A DNA stretch of 64,000 nt from Aquanectria penicillioides (taxonomy: Eukaryota; Ascomycota; Sordariomycetes; Hypocreales; Nectriaceae), in assembly GCA_003415625.1 (NCBI GenBank), contig PYIU01000002.1, forward strand, positions 6,634,001-6,698,000, in the 5' to 3' direction. Positions within the stretch are counted from its first letter, which is position 1. Every line of letters begins with the position of its first letter. The notes under the pieces were generated by a model, which worked only from the letters and a program-made list of their open reading frames with translations, was not told the origin of the DNA and did no database searches. Shown piece after piece: positions 24,330 to 35,641 of this stretch. Both the position numbers and the translations under genes were made by a program.

Positions 24330-27300
24330 TACCCCTTTAAATTTACTAAAGGCAAATTTAATATATTTTTTATTTACTATTTATTTATTAATTCTATACT
24401 TTATTTATAGCTTTTTATTTTTATTTTATATTTTTATTTTATTTTTATATTTATTGCATTTTTATAATATTATTTATTTAATATTTATTATTATATATAG
24501 GCATTTTTAATTATTTTATAAATACTATTTATTTAATAAATAGAAATAATAAAATAATTATAAATTATAATAAAAAGTATTCTTTAAATTATTTTATTTT
24601 AATTTTACTTTTTATTTTTATAAAAGGTTTTTTATCTATAAATAAAGCAATTTATTCTTTTATTTTAAACTTCTTTTCTTTTTTCTTTTTTTAGCTTTAA
24701 TATAATTTTATATATATATCTTTATAGTATTTTTAATCTTTAACTTATATATATTAATTATAATTATTTTAATAGATATATATATATATATATACTATAT
24801 TATAAGTTAATTTTATAGTTTAAAATTAAATTTTATAATTTAAAATTAAATTTTATAGTTTATTTTTAGGTTTTATAGCTCTTTTTTTACTAACTATTTA
24901 TAATAGTAATAATTTATTTAATAAGCTATCCCCTCTTTTTATTAACTCCCTATTGCCTTTACTATAAGTTATTTTATAGCTTAAAACTAAATTATATATT
25001 GCTAACTTTATTTTAATAGTATAAATTAATAATAGGATTGTATATAGGCTTAAGCTATTTATATAGCTTAAGCAAAAGAACTTTTTGCTATAGTTAAGTA
25101 TGCTATTAAACTATAAGTATTTTTAAATTGATTTTTAAGCTTTATTTAACTATTTTGCTTTATATAGTGCCTTTTAATAGCGGCTTATGCCCTACCTTAC
25201 TTATTTATTATTAGCCTTTATAGGCTAAAGCAATAGAAAATATTAAAAGCATTTTAGTACTTTAGAGTAGCGCTATAAGCACTATAACTTTAATAGCTGC
25301 TGCTGCTTTATATAAGTATATTTGTATTATTGTTTTATATTTTATTTTGCTAATTTAAGTTATAAAATAGTCCTTTTATTGCTCTCTTTATAGTACTATT
25401 CTTTTTAAATTATATTTAAGGAGATAATATTATAAAAAAGATAAAAGTTTAATTTAGCACTTTATTTTTATATTTTAAACTATAAAATTAATTTTTATAT
25501 TATAGAAGAAAAATAAGTAATGCATTGCTATTAAAGTTATATTAAGTAGGTATACTATAGGTACTTTTCTATTTATTAAAGACCTTTATTTTTAATAGAT
25601 AAAATAATTAAAATTATTTTAAAGTTTATTTTGCTATTTTATAGCTTATTTTATTATTTTGCCTTTTAGTTAATAGCTATTATAATAGCATTAAATTAAT
25701 AAATTTTATTATATTAATATTTTATTTTTTTGCTATTTTTATAATATTAAATATTAAAGCTATAAGCCTTTTAATATTTCTTTAATTATATATTTTTATA
25801 AATCTTAATTTTATTATATTTAAATGCATTTTATTAAATCTATAAATTTAAGTTATTTTTAGCTCTTAAAAAAGGTTTTACTTTATAATAGCTTTATTAA
25901 ACTATTAGCTATTAATTTTATACTTTATTTATATAAAATAAAGATTATTTTTATTATTATAAATTGCTTTAGCTAATAATTATATATATTAATATATTTA
26001 AATTTAATCTTTAATTTCTTAAGAGAATTTTAAATAAATTTAATTATCTATTAGTTATTATAAATAAGTTTTAAAATAGAATTCTAAAGCTTAATTTTAA
26101 ATTCTATAAATAGTCTTTATTAATAGAGTTCTTTCTTTATAGCTTAAAAAAAAGCAAGTAGTTTTACCTTTATAGTTAATATTATAATTATATTTTATTT
26201 ATTTATATATTATTTAATTAATCTATTAAAAAGTTTTATTATATATATTTATAAACTTTTTTAATTTAATATATTATTAGTAAAAGATATATTATTATAT
26301 ATTAAAAAGTTATTTCTGCCTTTAAGCTATAAAGCAAGAAAATAAATTACATAAAGATAACTTAATACTTAATTTACTGCCTTTATATAGAGTTCCTTTA
26401 GATTTATTATAAATCTTATAAAATATAATATAATAAATGCAATATTTAATTAAATAATAATTGCTATATAAAGGATTAAGCTAATTATTTATTTATATTA
26501 GTTTATTATATTTTATTTAATAACTTATTTATTTAAAAAGAGTTTTATTTTTTTTATTAAAGTTATATTTCCTTTATCTAAAGTATATAATTTATAAATC
26601 TTCTTTAAGTATAAGTTTTAAATTATTTAAATTAATTTTTAACTTTATTTTTAAATAATCTCTATTTTAAGAAATTACTATAGTTTATTTCTATTAATTA
26701 ATTTATATTTTAACTTTAAATCTATAATTGCTTTATTTATAATTTATTTATATTTTTTAATATATATTATTATAATATTATTTATATAAAAGAAAATAAA
26801 AACTTTATTTTTATTATAATAGTATAATTTATAAGGGATTAATTTAAAATTAATATTTTATAATATTATTTTAAGCTTTATTTACTATAAAAGAAATATA
26901 ATTTTTAGTTTATAAAGTGCTTTTTTAAGTAATAGTATTTAGCTTTTATTTTTACCCTTTTTATATTTTAGTAAAGGTCTTATAAATATATTTATTAATA
27001 GTTTTATATTTATAAATGCATTTATTGCATTAAATTATAGTATCTTAAGATTAAACCTTACTGCAATTATAAATAAGGTTTTAAATGATTTTTTTATTAA
27101 TATAATAGTATATATTTTTTTAGAACTTACCTTTTGCTATTAATCTTCTTAAATAATAAGTCTAGCTTTATATTTCTATAAGTATTTATATTTATTAAAC
27201 TTATATATATAAACCTATATATAATTAATAAATTATAAATTATAAAACTTAATTTTACTTTTTAGTATTTTAATTTAAAACTTTATTTATTAATAACTCT

Positions 27301-30300
27301 TTAAGTATATTTTCTTTACTTTTAGAAATATAGCCTTAAACTTATATTTAAGAATATTTTTATAAAAACTTAATACTTAAAGTAGGTTCTTTTAATAGAG
27401 TTTTTATTTCTTTTAAATAAGGTCTATTTTATCCTTTTATAGCTTATATTTTAGTTTATGCTTTTTATATTTAATTTTAATATATATTGCCTTAATTATA
27501 ATAGTATTTTTATATTTTTTAAATAGTATAGCTTTTATTTCTATAAAAAAGGCTTAATAGAGCTTAATCTATTCTCTCTATAAGCTAGTGTTTAATATTA
27601 AGGGTATTAAATGTTTTTTTTTTTACTTTATTACTAAAGCTAAAAAGGTAAAAGCTAGACTTTTTAATAGAGTTAAAAAGGGTTTAAATTATAATTAAGT
27701 ATATTTTTTATTTTTAATTTATAGTTTATTTATATTCTTTTTTTTTTTAGTTTTTAAGTCTTTAATTATATTTTAAAGGCTTATTTTAGTAATTTAAAGC
27801 TTACTTTATAGTTAATTAATATTATTTATTTAATTAATTTATTTAATATTAAAAAGAGCTTTTATTTATATTTATATTTCTTTAAGGGTCTTTTTACTTA
27901 TAGTTTCTTTTATTTTAATATTATTTATTAAAAAAAGGTCTTTTTTATTAAAGATAATATTTTAAATTATATATATTTAATTAATAATTAAATTCTAAAT
28001 GTAAAAAAGGTTTTAGGAATTATATTCTATAAAATAACCTATTTAAGCCTTTAGGCTTATTCTAAATATAAATTAATTTTTCTTTAATTAAGTATCTTTA
28101 GTTATTATAAATAATTTACAATTAATTATCCTAAAGTAAGTAATTTATAGCTTATAATTTTTATTTAAGCTTTTAATTAATAAAAAGAAGCTTTTATATA
28201 GTATTTTTCACTTAAGTCTCTATTTTAGAGTTTAGTTTAATAAATATATTGCTATTTTTACTATCTTTAGCTATAATCTAATTAATAGATTACTTTTAAT
28301 TGCAAGAACTTTTATTTTCTTTTTTACTACCCCCTTAAAACATTTTTCTAATCTATTCTATTGCTATATTTAAAGGGCATTTTTTTTTATTGCTATTTCT
28401 CTTTAATCTAGCTATATATAGACTAAATTGCTCTTTTAAAGCTTATTATCTATTTTTATTACTTAAAGTTTAATTCTATATTTTATTTTTAATATTTAAG
28501 TAAAGTTTTATAGCATTAATAATAATTATTCTTCTTTTTAATTTTTAAAGTAATAGTTTTAATATATTCCTAATATATAATTTATTATAATAGCATATAA
28601 AAAAAGGTTTATTATATTAAATTAAAAGTTATAAAAGTCTAAAGAAACTTACTTTTTAGGAATTAAGCTTTATATTTATAGTTTATAATACTTTTAGTAT
28701 TTTATTTTACTTAATTTATAAATATTATATTTAACTATTATTAGGCCTTTAATCTTTATATTAATAATATAGTTAATTAAATATTTTAATGCTTTAAGTC
28801 CTAAATAATTTAATTAATAATGCTATTTTATAGCTTTTGCTTATTATAAATATTTTAGTATTTATAAATTATAATAAGATTTATTTATTATAAATAAGCT
28901 TTATTTTTAAGTAATAGGCTTATAATCTAAAATATATTAATTATAGGCAATCTTTAATCTATATAAAGCTTGCCTATTTTTATATTTTAGAATATTATTT
29001 TTATTTCTTTAATTCTATTAATAACTATATTAATAAAGTCTTTTTAATAAAATTAAATTTATTTTAATTTATAGGCAATAAGCAATATACCTTAAAATAA
29101 AAAAATAAGCTTTATTTTATAGGTTTTAAACTTTAATTTTTATATCTTTATATTTTAAAATTAAAAGGTTCTTTAATTTAATAAAGATAATTTTATTAAA
29201 TAGAGTTAATTTAAGATTCTTAAATTTCTTTTTATTATTAAAAATATATAGTATTATCCTTAAATTAAATATAATTAAGATTTATAATAGATATTTACTA
29301 TATAAAATAAGAAAAATAGCTATAGAATTTAAGATTAAAATTATAATATTAATTATTAGTTTAAATCCTTAATTAATTATATAGTTTATTTTTTAAGCTT
29401 TTTATATAGTTTTTAAACTTTAATTTAATCTTTTAATTATATTTTCTATTTTGTATTTATTTACTTTTGCCTTTCTATTTATTTAAATATATTTTTAAAA
29501 AATGCAATTTAATACTTTTAGGTATTAGCATTAAAGTATAATTTTCTATATAAAATATAATAATTATCTTTCTTTAGAGTTTATTTTTATTTTTTTAACT
29601 TAAGTTATTTAAGTTATAAGCTCTTTAAATAAGAATATTTTTTAAAAGATAGGTTTAAGCCTTAAAATATAAATTTAAAGTTCCCCTTTTATATTAAAGC
29701 TTTATATTACTTTTTTTTAGTCTTTTTTCTTTTTTTAATTTTATATTTAAAACTTAAAGTAAAAGCAGCTAGTATATAAATACTTTTTTTAATAGTATTT
29801 TTATATTATATTTTAATAATTTAAAGGAATATTTAAAAGTAACTTTTAAGGTATTATTTTAAGTTTATAAACTATATATTTAAATATAAAGCTTTAATAA
29901 TATTTCTTATAATTGCAATCTTTATAAACTATTTTTAATTAATAATTTAATTTTATTAAATAATTTTAAAGTTTAAAGTCTATTTTAGTACTTTAAAATA
30001 GTATTTTTAAGCTTATTTTCCTTTTAATGCATTATTAATTTTATATATAGCTTTAAGGTTATTATAGAATTTTATAATATTATTATTATTATTCCCTTTA
30101 TTTATTATAAATAAATATATTTAAATATAATAAAGGCTTATTTTCTTTATTATTTAATTAAAAATATTATAAATTTTATTTACTTTAATTTTATATTTTT
30201 CTTAATTATAATAGAATATTATAAGCTTATATTTTAATAGTTTTTAATCTTTAAAAAGCAGCTTTATTATTATAGTTGCCTTTTATATTAATTAAATAAA

Positions 30301-30620
30301 CTTTAATCTTAAGCTTTTAGCTTTAGCTTCCTCTTTTATAAAGTATCTTATAGTAATTAATATTATAGGCTTAAAAATTTAAGTAGTTTTAAACTAAAAA
30401 AAGTCTTTAAGGATTTTAAGCTTTTTAATTTATTTTATAGTAATTTTTACTTTATAGCTTTATTTAAAGGTTTTTTAATTATTTAGATTATTAAGGATAT
30501 AGGTCTTAAAGGTTATTTTATATATTTAGTTTAAAATTAAAATATAAGGTTTATTTCTTGCTTTTAAAGCTTAATTAAATAATTATAGCTATATTAATAA
30601 ATATAGCTTTAAGACTTTTA
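24330..30620 (-). pseudogene. Copia B gag-pol remnant
   Basis: 6.3 kb of decayed coding sequence, the inverted counterpart of 17357-23666, with stops in all frames. Confidence 0.7.
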
Positions 30621-30849
30621 ATTATTAAACTAAACTAATTGTATAATTATATATATTTTTATTTTCTTTTTATTGTCCCTTTTAGCCTTACTTTATCGCT
30701 TAGGCTCTAAAAGAGGGGTCGGGTTGCGCTAGACCTAATAGAGCTATATTGTATTCACATGACCTTCATCCAATCATTCCAAGCTTCATTTCTATAATCT
30801 AAAGTGCGTCCTGATGTTTCCCTGTATATAGGATACCTCAAGTTTAACA
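30621..30849. repeat. Copia B 5' LTR (right, minus orientation)
   Basis: Retains GGGGTCGGGTTGCGCTAGACC and CACATGACCTTCATCC, bases changed to A/T in the other LTR copies, so it best represents the unmutated LTR. Confidence 0.88.
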
Positions 30850-30854
30850 ACTAT

Positions 30855-30894
30855 ATATAAGGGCCTGGCGTTATGCGCCAGCGCTATTCTTATA
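30855..30894. repeat. TRIM-like LTR, second copy, right piece
   Basis: Continues the LTR cut at 24102: ATATAAGGGCCTGGCG, the hairpin GGCGTTATGCGCC, and the end ATTCTTATA. 94 + 40 bp equals the 134 bp of the uninterrupted copy. Confidence 0.85.
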
Positions 30895-30899
30895 TATCT

Positions 30900-32725
30900 A
30901 TAGATATAGTATCTTAAAGTTTAGCCTTTATAATCTTAAATATATATTATATTAATATATAATATTATTTAATTTTATTAATTAATTAATATACTTTAAT
31001 TAAAACTTAATAGTAAATAATGCCTATTAATTTAGCTTTACTTTTAAATTTAGCTATTATAAAATTAATACTTATATTATAAATAATAATATTTAATAGA
31101 TTAAAATAAATATTAATTTAATATATCTTTAATATCTTTTAAATCTCTTTTATTAATATATTTATAAAAAACTATTTTACTTAAAAAGATATTACTATAT
31201 TAATAATATAAAGGATTAGCTAAAAATTTAAATATATTATATTAATAATTACTTTATAATTAAAGTTATAATTATCTTTTAATATAAACTTAAATTATTT
31301 TAGCGCTTTACTTTTTATTTAATAGTAATAATAAAACTTTTTTATTATTTTAATTGCTTTATATTTAATATTATAGTTTACTTTTATTAATAGCTTATAT
31401 AAATATAATATAAATAGATAATTAAAATATATATAAATATATTATAGTTTAGCTTTATTAAAGAAAGTAATTATTGCTTTTTACTTAATTAAAAAGAACT
31501 ATAGGTATTTTTATTTTTAAATAATTAAAATTCTTTTATCTTTATATATTAATTTATTAATAATATTATTTAAATAAATATTAAGGCAGTTTATATCCTT
31601 AAGGTAAAGAAGAAATAGTATTAATATATCTATAATATAAAATAAAACTATTTTAATTAAAGTTTAAACTATTATTATTTTTAGTAAATTATATAAGCTA
31701 TTACTATTAAAGTATATTTTAGCTGCTTTTACTTTTTTTATATTAAGCTTAATTATTAGGTCTTTTTATTATAATGCTAAAAATTAATCCTTTTTAGCTA
31801 TTAATACTATTATAATATTTATATTTAGTATAATGCCTTAAAATACTTTATATAAATAGCAATTAAAGAAAAATTGCTAGTTTTTGCTTTATTTACTTTT
31901 TTCTTTATATAAATCTTTAAACTAATACTAAAATGCCTTATTTAAAAGGTAGGCTATAATTAAATAGTTATTACTTTTAAACTCTTTATCTATTAAGTAT
32001 TTACTATTATATATATTATCTTATAGTAGTTCTCCCTTATAGCTAATTAAAAAAGCTATATCCTTTTATATATTATACTTCTCTCTTTATAATCTTTATT
32101 CCTTAAAGTATTAGTCTTTAGCTTAATATCTTTTATCTTTTAAATATTTAATAAAAAAATACCCTTTTTTACTATATATATAATATTTCTTCTTTTAAAA
32201 TAGGCTGCCTTAAGTATAGCTATAATTATATTCTTATTTATACTTTTTATTATAGTTATAGCAGTAAAATTTATAATTTAAAATATATTAATTTAATATA
32301 TTTATAATTAATTAATATTATAATATTTTAATTAAGAATTAAAGTTATAAGTATAATTCTTTAAATTTCTTTATAGAATTAAATAATATAAATATTAGCT
32401 TAAGAATATTATAGTATACTTAAATTATATTTATAATTAATTAATCTTTATTTATATAATTAAGACTAAATGCTTTTTAATAAAGTTAAAGCTTATTAAA
32501 TAAAGACTATAGAACTTCTATTATATTCTTTTTTTTATATATTTTATTATTCTTTATAATATTAAATATAAAGAAGCTTTAATCTATATAGTAATATTAT
32601 TAATTAATCTTTATATTAAAATGGCTTTTTATCTATTTATATATTTCTATAAAGATTAAATTGCAATTAATATAATAGATAAAGTAATTATTTATTTATT
32701 TATTAAAGATTATTAAGAATAGTAT
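30900..32725 (-). pseudogene. E1 internal region, middle part
   Basis: 1.8 kb of AT-rich decayed sequence between the TRIM-like element and E2, assigned to E1 by position. The minus-strand reading keeps scattered hydrophobic and lysine-rich pieces but no motif I would name. Confidence 0.5.
32722..32725. repeat. Target-site duplication GTAT of E2, left
   Basis: GTAT before the leftmost E2 LTR and GTAT at 46593-46596 after the rightmost LTR. Short, so only moderate support on its own. Confidence 0.6.
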
Positions 32726-33108
32726 TGTATTAGTGGATAGGGACACTGGCCAAAATACACACCCTACCTAAAAGGGTATAGGGTAAGCAGGTTCGGTTGA
32801 AGATTGAATAGCCTTTTTAAGCAGCTATAAACAACTTAAAAGAGTATTAAAGCATTTAATTAAATGCTTTAAAGTGTCCCTTAAAGAAAAGAAAGAAAGA
32901 AAATAGAGCAAAAAGTTATAAATAAAGTAATATTATAAGGGGCTGCACTAAAACTTTAATAGGGTCTAAATGCAAGAAATTTAAAATTTTAAAAATAAAA
33001 ATTAATTAAAGAAAACTGCCTATTTATTTCTTATATCTTTAAGGTCCCTTTTATCTTTTTAACCAATTTAATAATAGATTGATTTATATTACTTTAGACT
33101 TTAATTTA
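32726..33108. repeat. E2 LTR copy 1 (leftmost 3' LTR)
   Basis: Begins TGTATTAGTGGATAGGGACA and contains the palindrome GCATTTAATTAAATGC. Same length as copies 2 and 3. Confidence 0.88.
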
Positions 33109-34183
33109 TCCCTCCTTAATGCCTTAATGCTTGCCTTTAAGTAGACTAAAGGCATAATATAAAAGGAAAACTTTAAGCTTAATCTATTTAAATGCAAAGA
33201 AAATCTTAAAGGAAGCATTTAATTAAATGCTTTATACTTATAATCCATTATTCAATCTACTATTATCTCCCTCTATAATTTATTTTACTTTTAATACTTA
33301 ACCTCCCTATTTTAACTTTACTATTACCTTCCTTTATAATGCAATTCCTAATTATAGTATCGATTAATATAAGATTAGTAAGTAAAAATTAAAGGTTTAA
33401 ATAGCTTATAAGCAGTAATTATAATCTTATTCTATTAATTCATTAAAATTAACCCTTTTAATATATAAAAGATCTAGCTCTTTATTTAAAGGAGTTTAAA
33501 AATAGCCTATTAATTAATTTAAAGTAAATTTATTTATTTAGTTTTAGTAATTATCTTTCTTTTAATAGAGGCAATATAGTTTAGGTTATAATTACTTTAT
33601 TAAGTTTAAATAATAGTATTAGTAATATTTTTAATTATAGTATTAGTAATTATAGTATAACTTCTTTCTTTTGCTATATACTTAACTAGTTAAGGAACTA
33701 ATAAAGGCAATATAAAGTGCTTATAAAAACTCTATTTATTACTTTTAGTAGTAAGTAAATCTAAATCTATTTAATTAAATTGCTATAAAATAGCTAATTT
33801 AAATAAAAGTATTTATTAAATTAATTAAATTAATTTAATTACTTGCCTTTTACTTAAGGAATTAATAAATATTTAATTAAATACATTAAAATAAATAAAT
33901 ATATTTTAATTAATTTAGATTTCTTTTTTAAGTGCACTTAATTAAGTAATGCTTATATAAGTTAATAAACTAATAGGCAATTTATATAAAGGCTAGGTAG
34001 GTTTAATTATTGGTTTAGGCTTAATAGTAGGTTTAAGGGCAAAAGTCTTAAACTTAAGGTATAGACTGTAAAGGCAAGTTGCTTTAATGCTTTAACTTTA
34101 GCGGTTTAGAGCTTATTTAGAACCTTTTTCTTTATTATTACTTAAGGTAATAATAACTTTAGTAGACTTATTAATTTTAGTAG
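33109..34183. repeat. E2 1.08-kb spacer, unit 1
   Basis: Tandem partner of 34567-35641, with the same order of landmarks, for example GGAAGCATTTAATTAAATGC and the TAGACTGTAAAGGCAAGTTG block. Differences are mainly C/T and G/A. Confidence 0.85.
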
Positions 34184-34566
34184 TGTGTTAGTGGATAGGG
34201 ATACTGGCTAAAACACACACTCCATTTAGAAGGGTATAGGGTAAGTAGGTTTGGTTAAAGACTGAATAGCCTTCTTAAGTAGCTGCAAACAATTTAGAAG
34301 AGTGTTAAAGCATTTAATTAAATGCTTTAGAGTGTCCCTTAAAGAAAAGAAAGAAAGAAAATAGGGCAGAAAGTTATAAATAAAGTAATATTATAAGGGG
34401 CTATACTAGAACTTTAATAGAGTTTAAATGCAAGGAATTTAAAATTTTAAAAATAAAAATTAATTAAAGAAAACTGCCTATTTATTTTCTATATCTTTAA
34501 GGTCCCTTTTATTTTTTTAATCAATTTAATAATAGATTGATCTATATTACCTTAGACTTTAACTTA
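34184..34566. repeat. E2 LTR copy 2 (inner 3' LTR)
   Basis: Begins TGTGTTAGTGGATAGGGATA and is followed by a second copy of the 1.08-kb spacer. Confidence 0.88.
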
Positions 34567-35641
34567 TTCTTTTTTAGTGCTTTAATGCTTATCCTTAAGT
34601 GGACTAAAGGCATAATATAAAAGGAAAACTTTAAGCTTAATTTATTTAAATGCAAAGAAAATCTTAAAGGAAGCATTTAATTAAATGCTTTATATCTATA
34701 ATCTATTATTTAACCTACTATTATCTCCCTTTATAATTTATTCTACTTTTAATATTTAATCTCTTTATTTTAACTTTACTATTACCTTTTTTTATAATAT
34801 AGTTTTTAATTATAGTATTAATTAATATAAGATTAGTAAGTAGGAATTGAAGGTTTAAATGGCTTATAAGTAGCAGTTATAATCTTATTCTATTAGTTTA
34901 TTAAAATTAACCCTTTTAGTGTATAAAAGATCTAGCTTTTTATTTAAAGGAGTTTAAAAATAGCCTATTAATTAATTTAAGGTAAATTTATTTATTTAGT
35001 TTTAATAGTTATCTTTCTTTTAGTAAAGGCAATATAGTTTAAATTATAATTATTTTATTAGGTTTAAATAGTAATATTAGTAATATTTTTAACTATAATA
35101 TTAGCAATTATAGTATAACTCCCTTTTTTTACTATATACTTAATTAATTAAAGAATTAATAAAGATAGTATAAAGCGCTTATAAAAACTTTATTTATTAC
35201 TTTTAGCAGTAGGTAAATTTAAATCTATTTAATTAAATTGCTATAAAATGGCTAATTTAAATAAAGGTATCTATTAAATCGATTAAATTAATTTAATTAT
35301 TTGCCTTTTGCTTAAAGAGTTAATAAATATTTAATTAAATGCATTAAAATAAGCAGGCATATTTTAATTAATTTAGATTTCTTTTTTAAGTGCACTCAAT
35401 TAAGCAGTGCTTATATAAGTTAGTAAGCTAATAGGCAACTTATATAGGGGCTAGGTAGGTTTAATTACCGGTTTAGGCTTAATAGTAGGTTTAGGGGTAG
35501 AAGTCTTAGACTTAAGGTATAGACTGTAAAGGCAAGTTGCTTTAATGCTTTAACTTTAATGGTTTAGGGCTTATTTAAAACCTTCTCCTTTATTATTACT
35601 TAAGGTAATAATAATTTTAGTGGACTTATTAATTTTAATAG
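34567..35641. repeat. E2 1.08-kb spacer, unit 2
   Basis: Second copy of 33109-34183. Similarity stops at about 35641 (ATTAATTTTAATAG then GAAATCC), which marks the duplication end. Confidence 0.85.

Larger units (their letters stand above)
24103..30849 (-). mobile_element. Ty1/copia retrotransposon, copy B (6.75 kb), inverted relative to copy A
   Basis: Same family as copy A in reverse orientation: LTRs at 24103-24329 and 30621-30849 (227-229 bp, a few indels against copy A), TSD ACTAT at 24098-24102 and 30850-30854. On the minus strand the polypurine tract (AAAGGGGTA) abuts the left (3') LTR. The same decayed reverse-transcriptase block is found near 26.7-26.8 kb in reverse. It interrupts the second LTR of the TRIM-like element. 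The right LTR is the least mutated of the four. Confidence 0.9.
16769..30894 (-). mobile_element. TRIM-like miniature LTR element (627 bp net), split by two copia insertions
   Basis: Two 134-bp LTRs (16769-16902, and 24009-24102 plus 30855-30894) enclose only about 359 bp of internal sequence (16903-17140 and 23888-24008). That is too little for any retroelement protein, hence a terminal-repeat retrotransposon in miniature. A purine tract (AAGGGGGGATAAT read on the minus strand) next to the 5'-most LTR suggests minus-strand orientation. The LTR carries TATATAAG and a GGCGTTATGCGCC hairpin. It is much less AT-shifted than its surroundings. TSD TATCT/TATTT. Confidence 0.75.
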
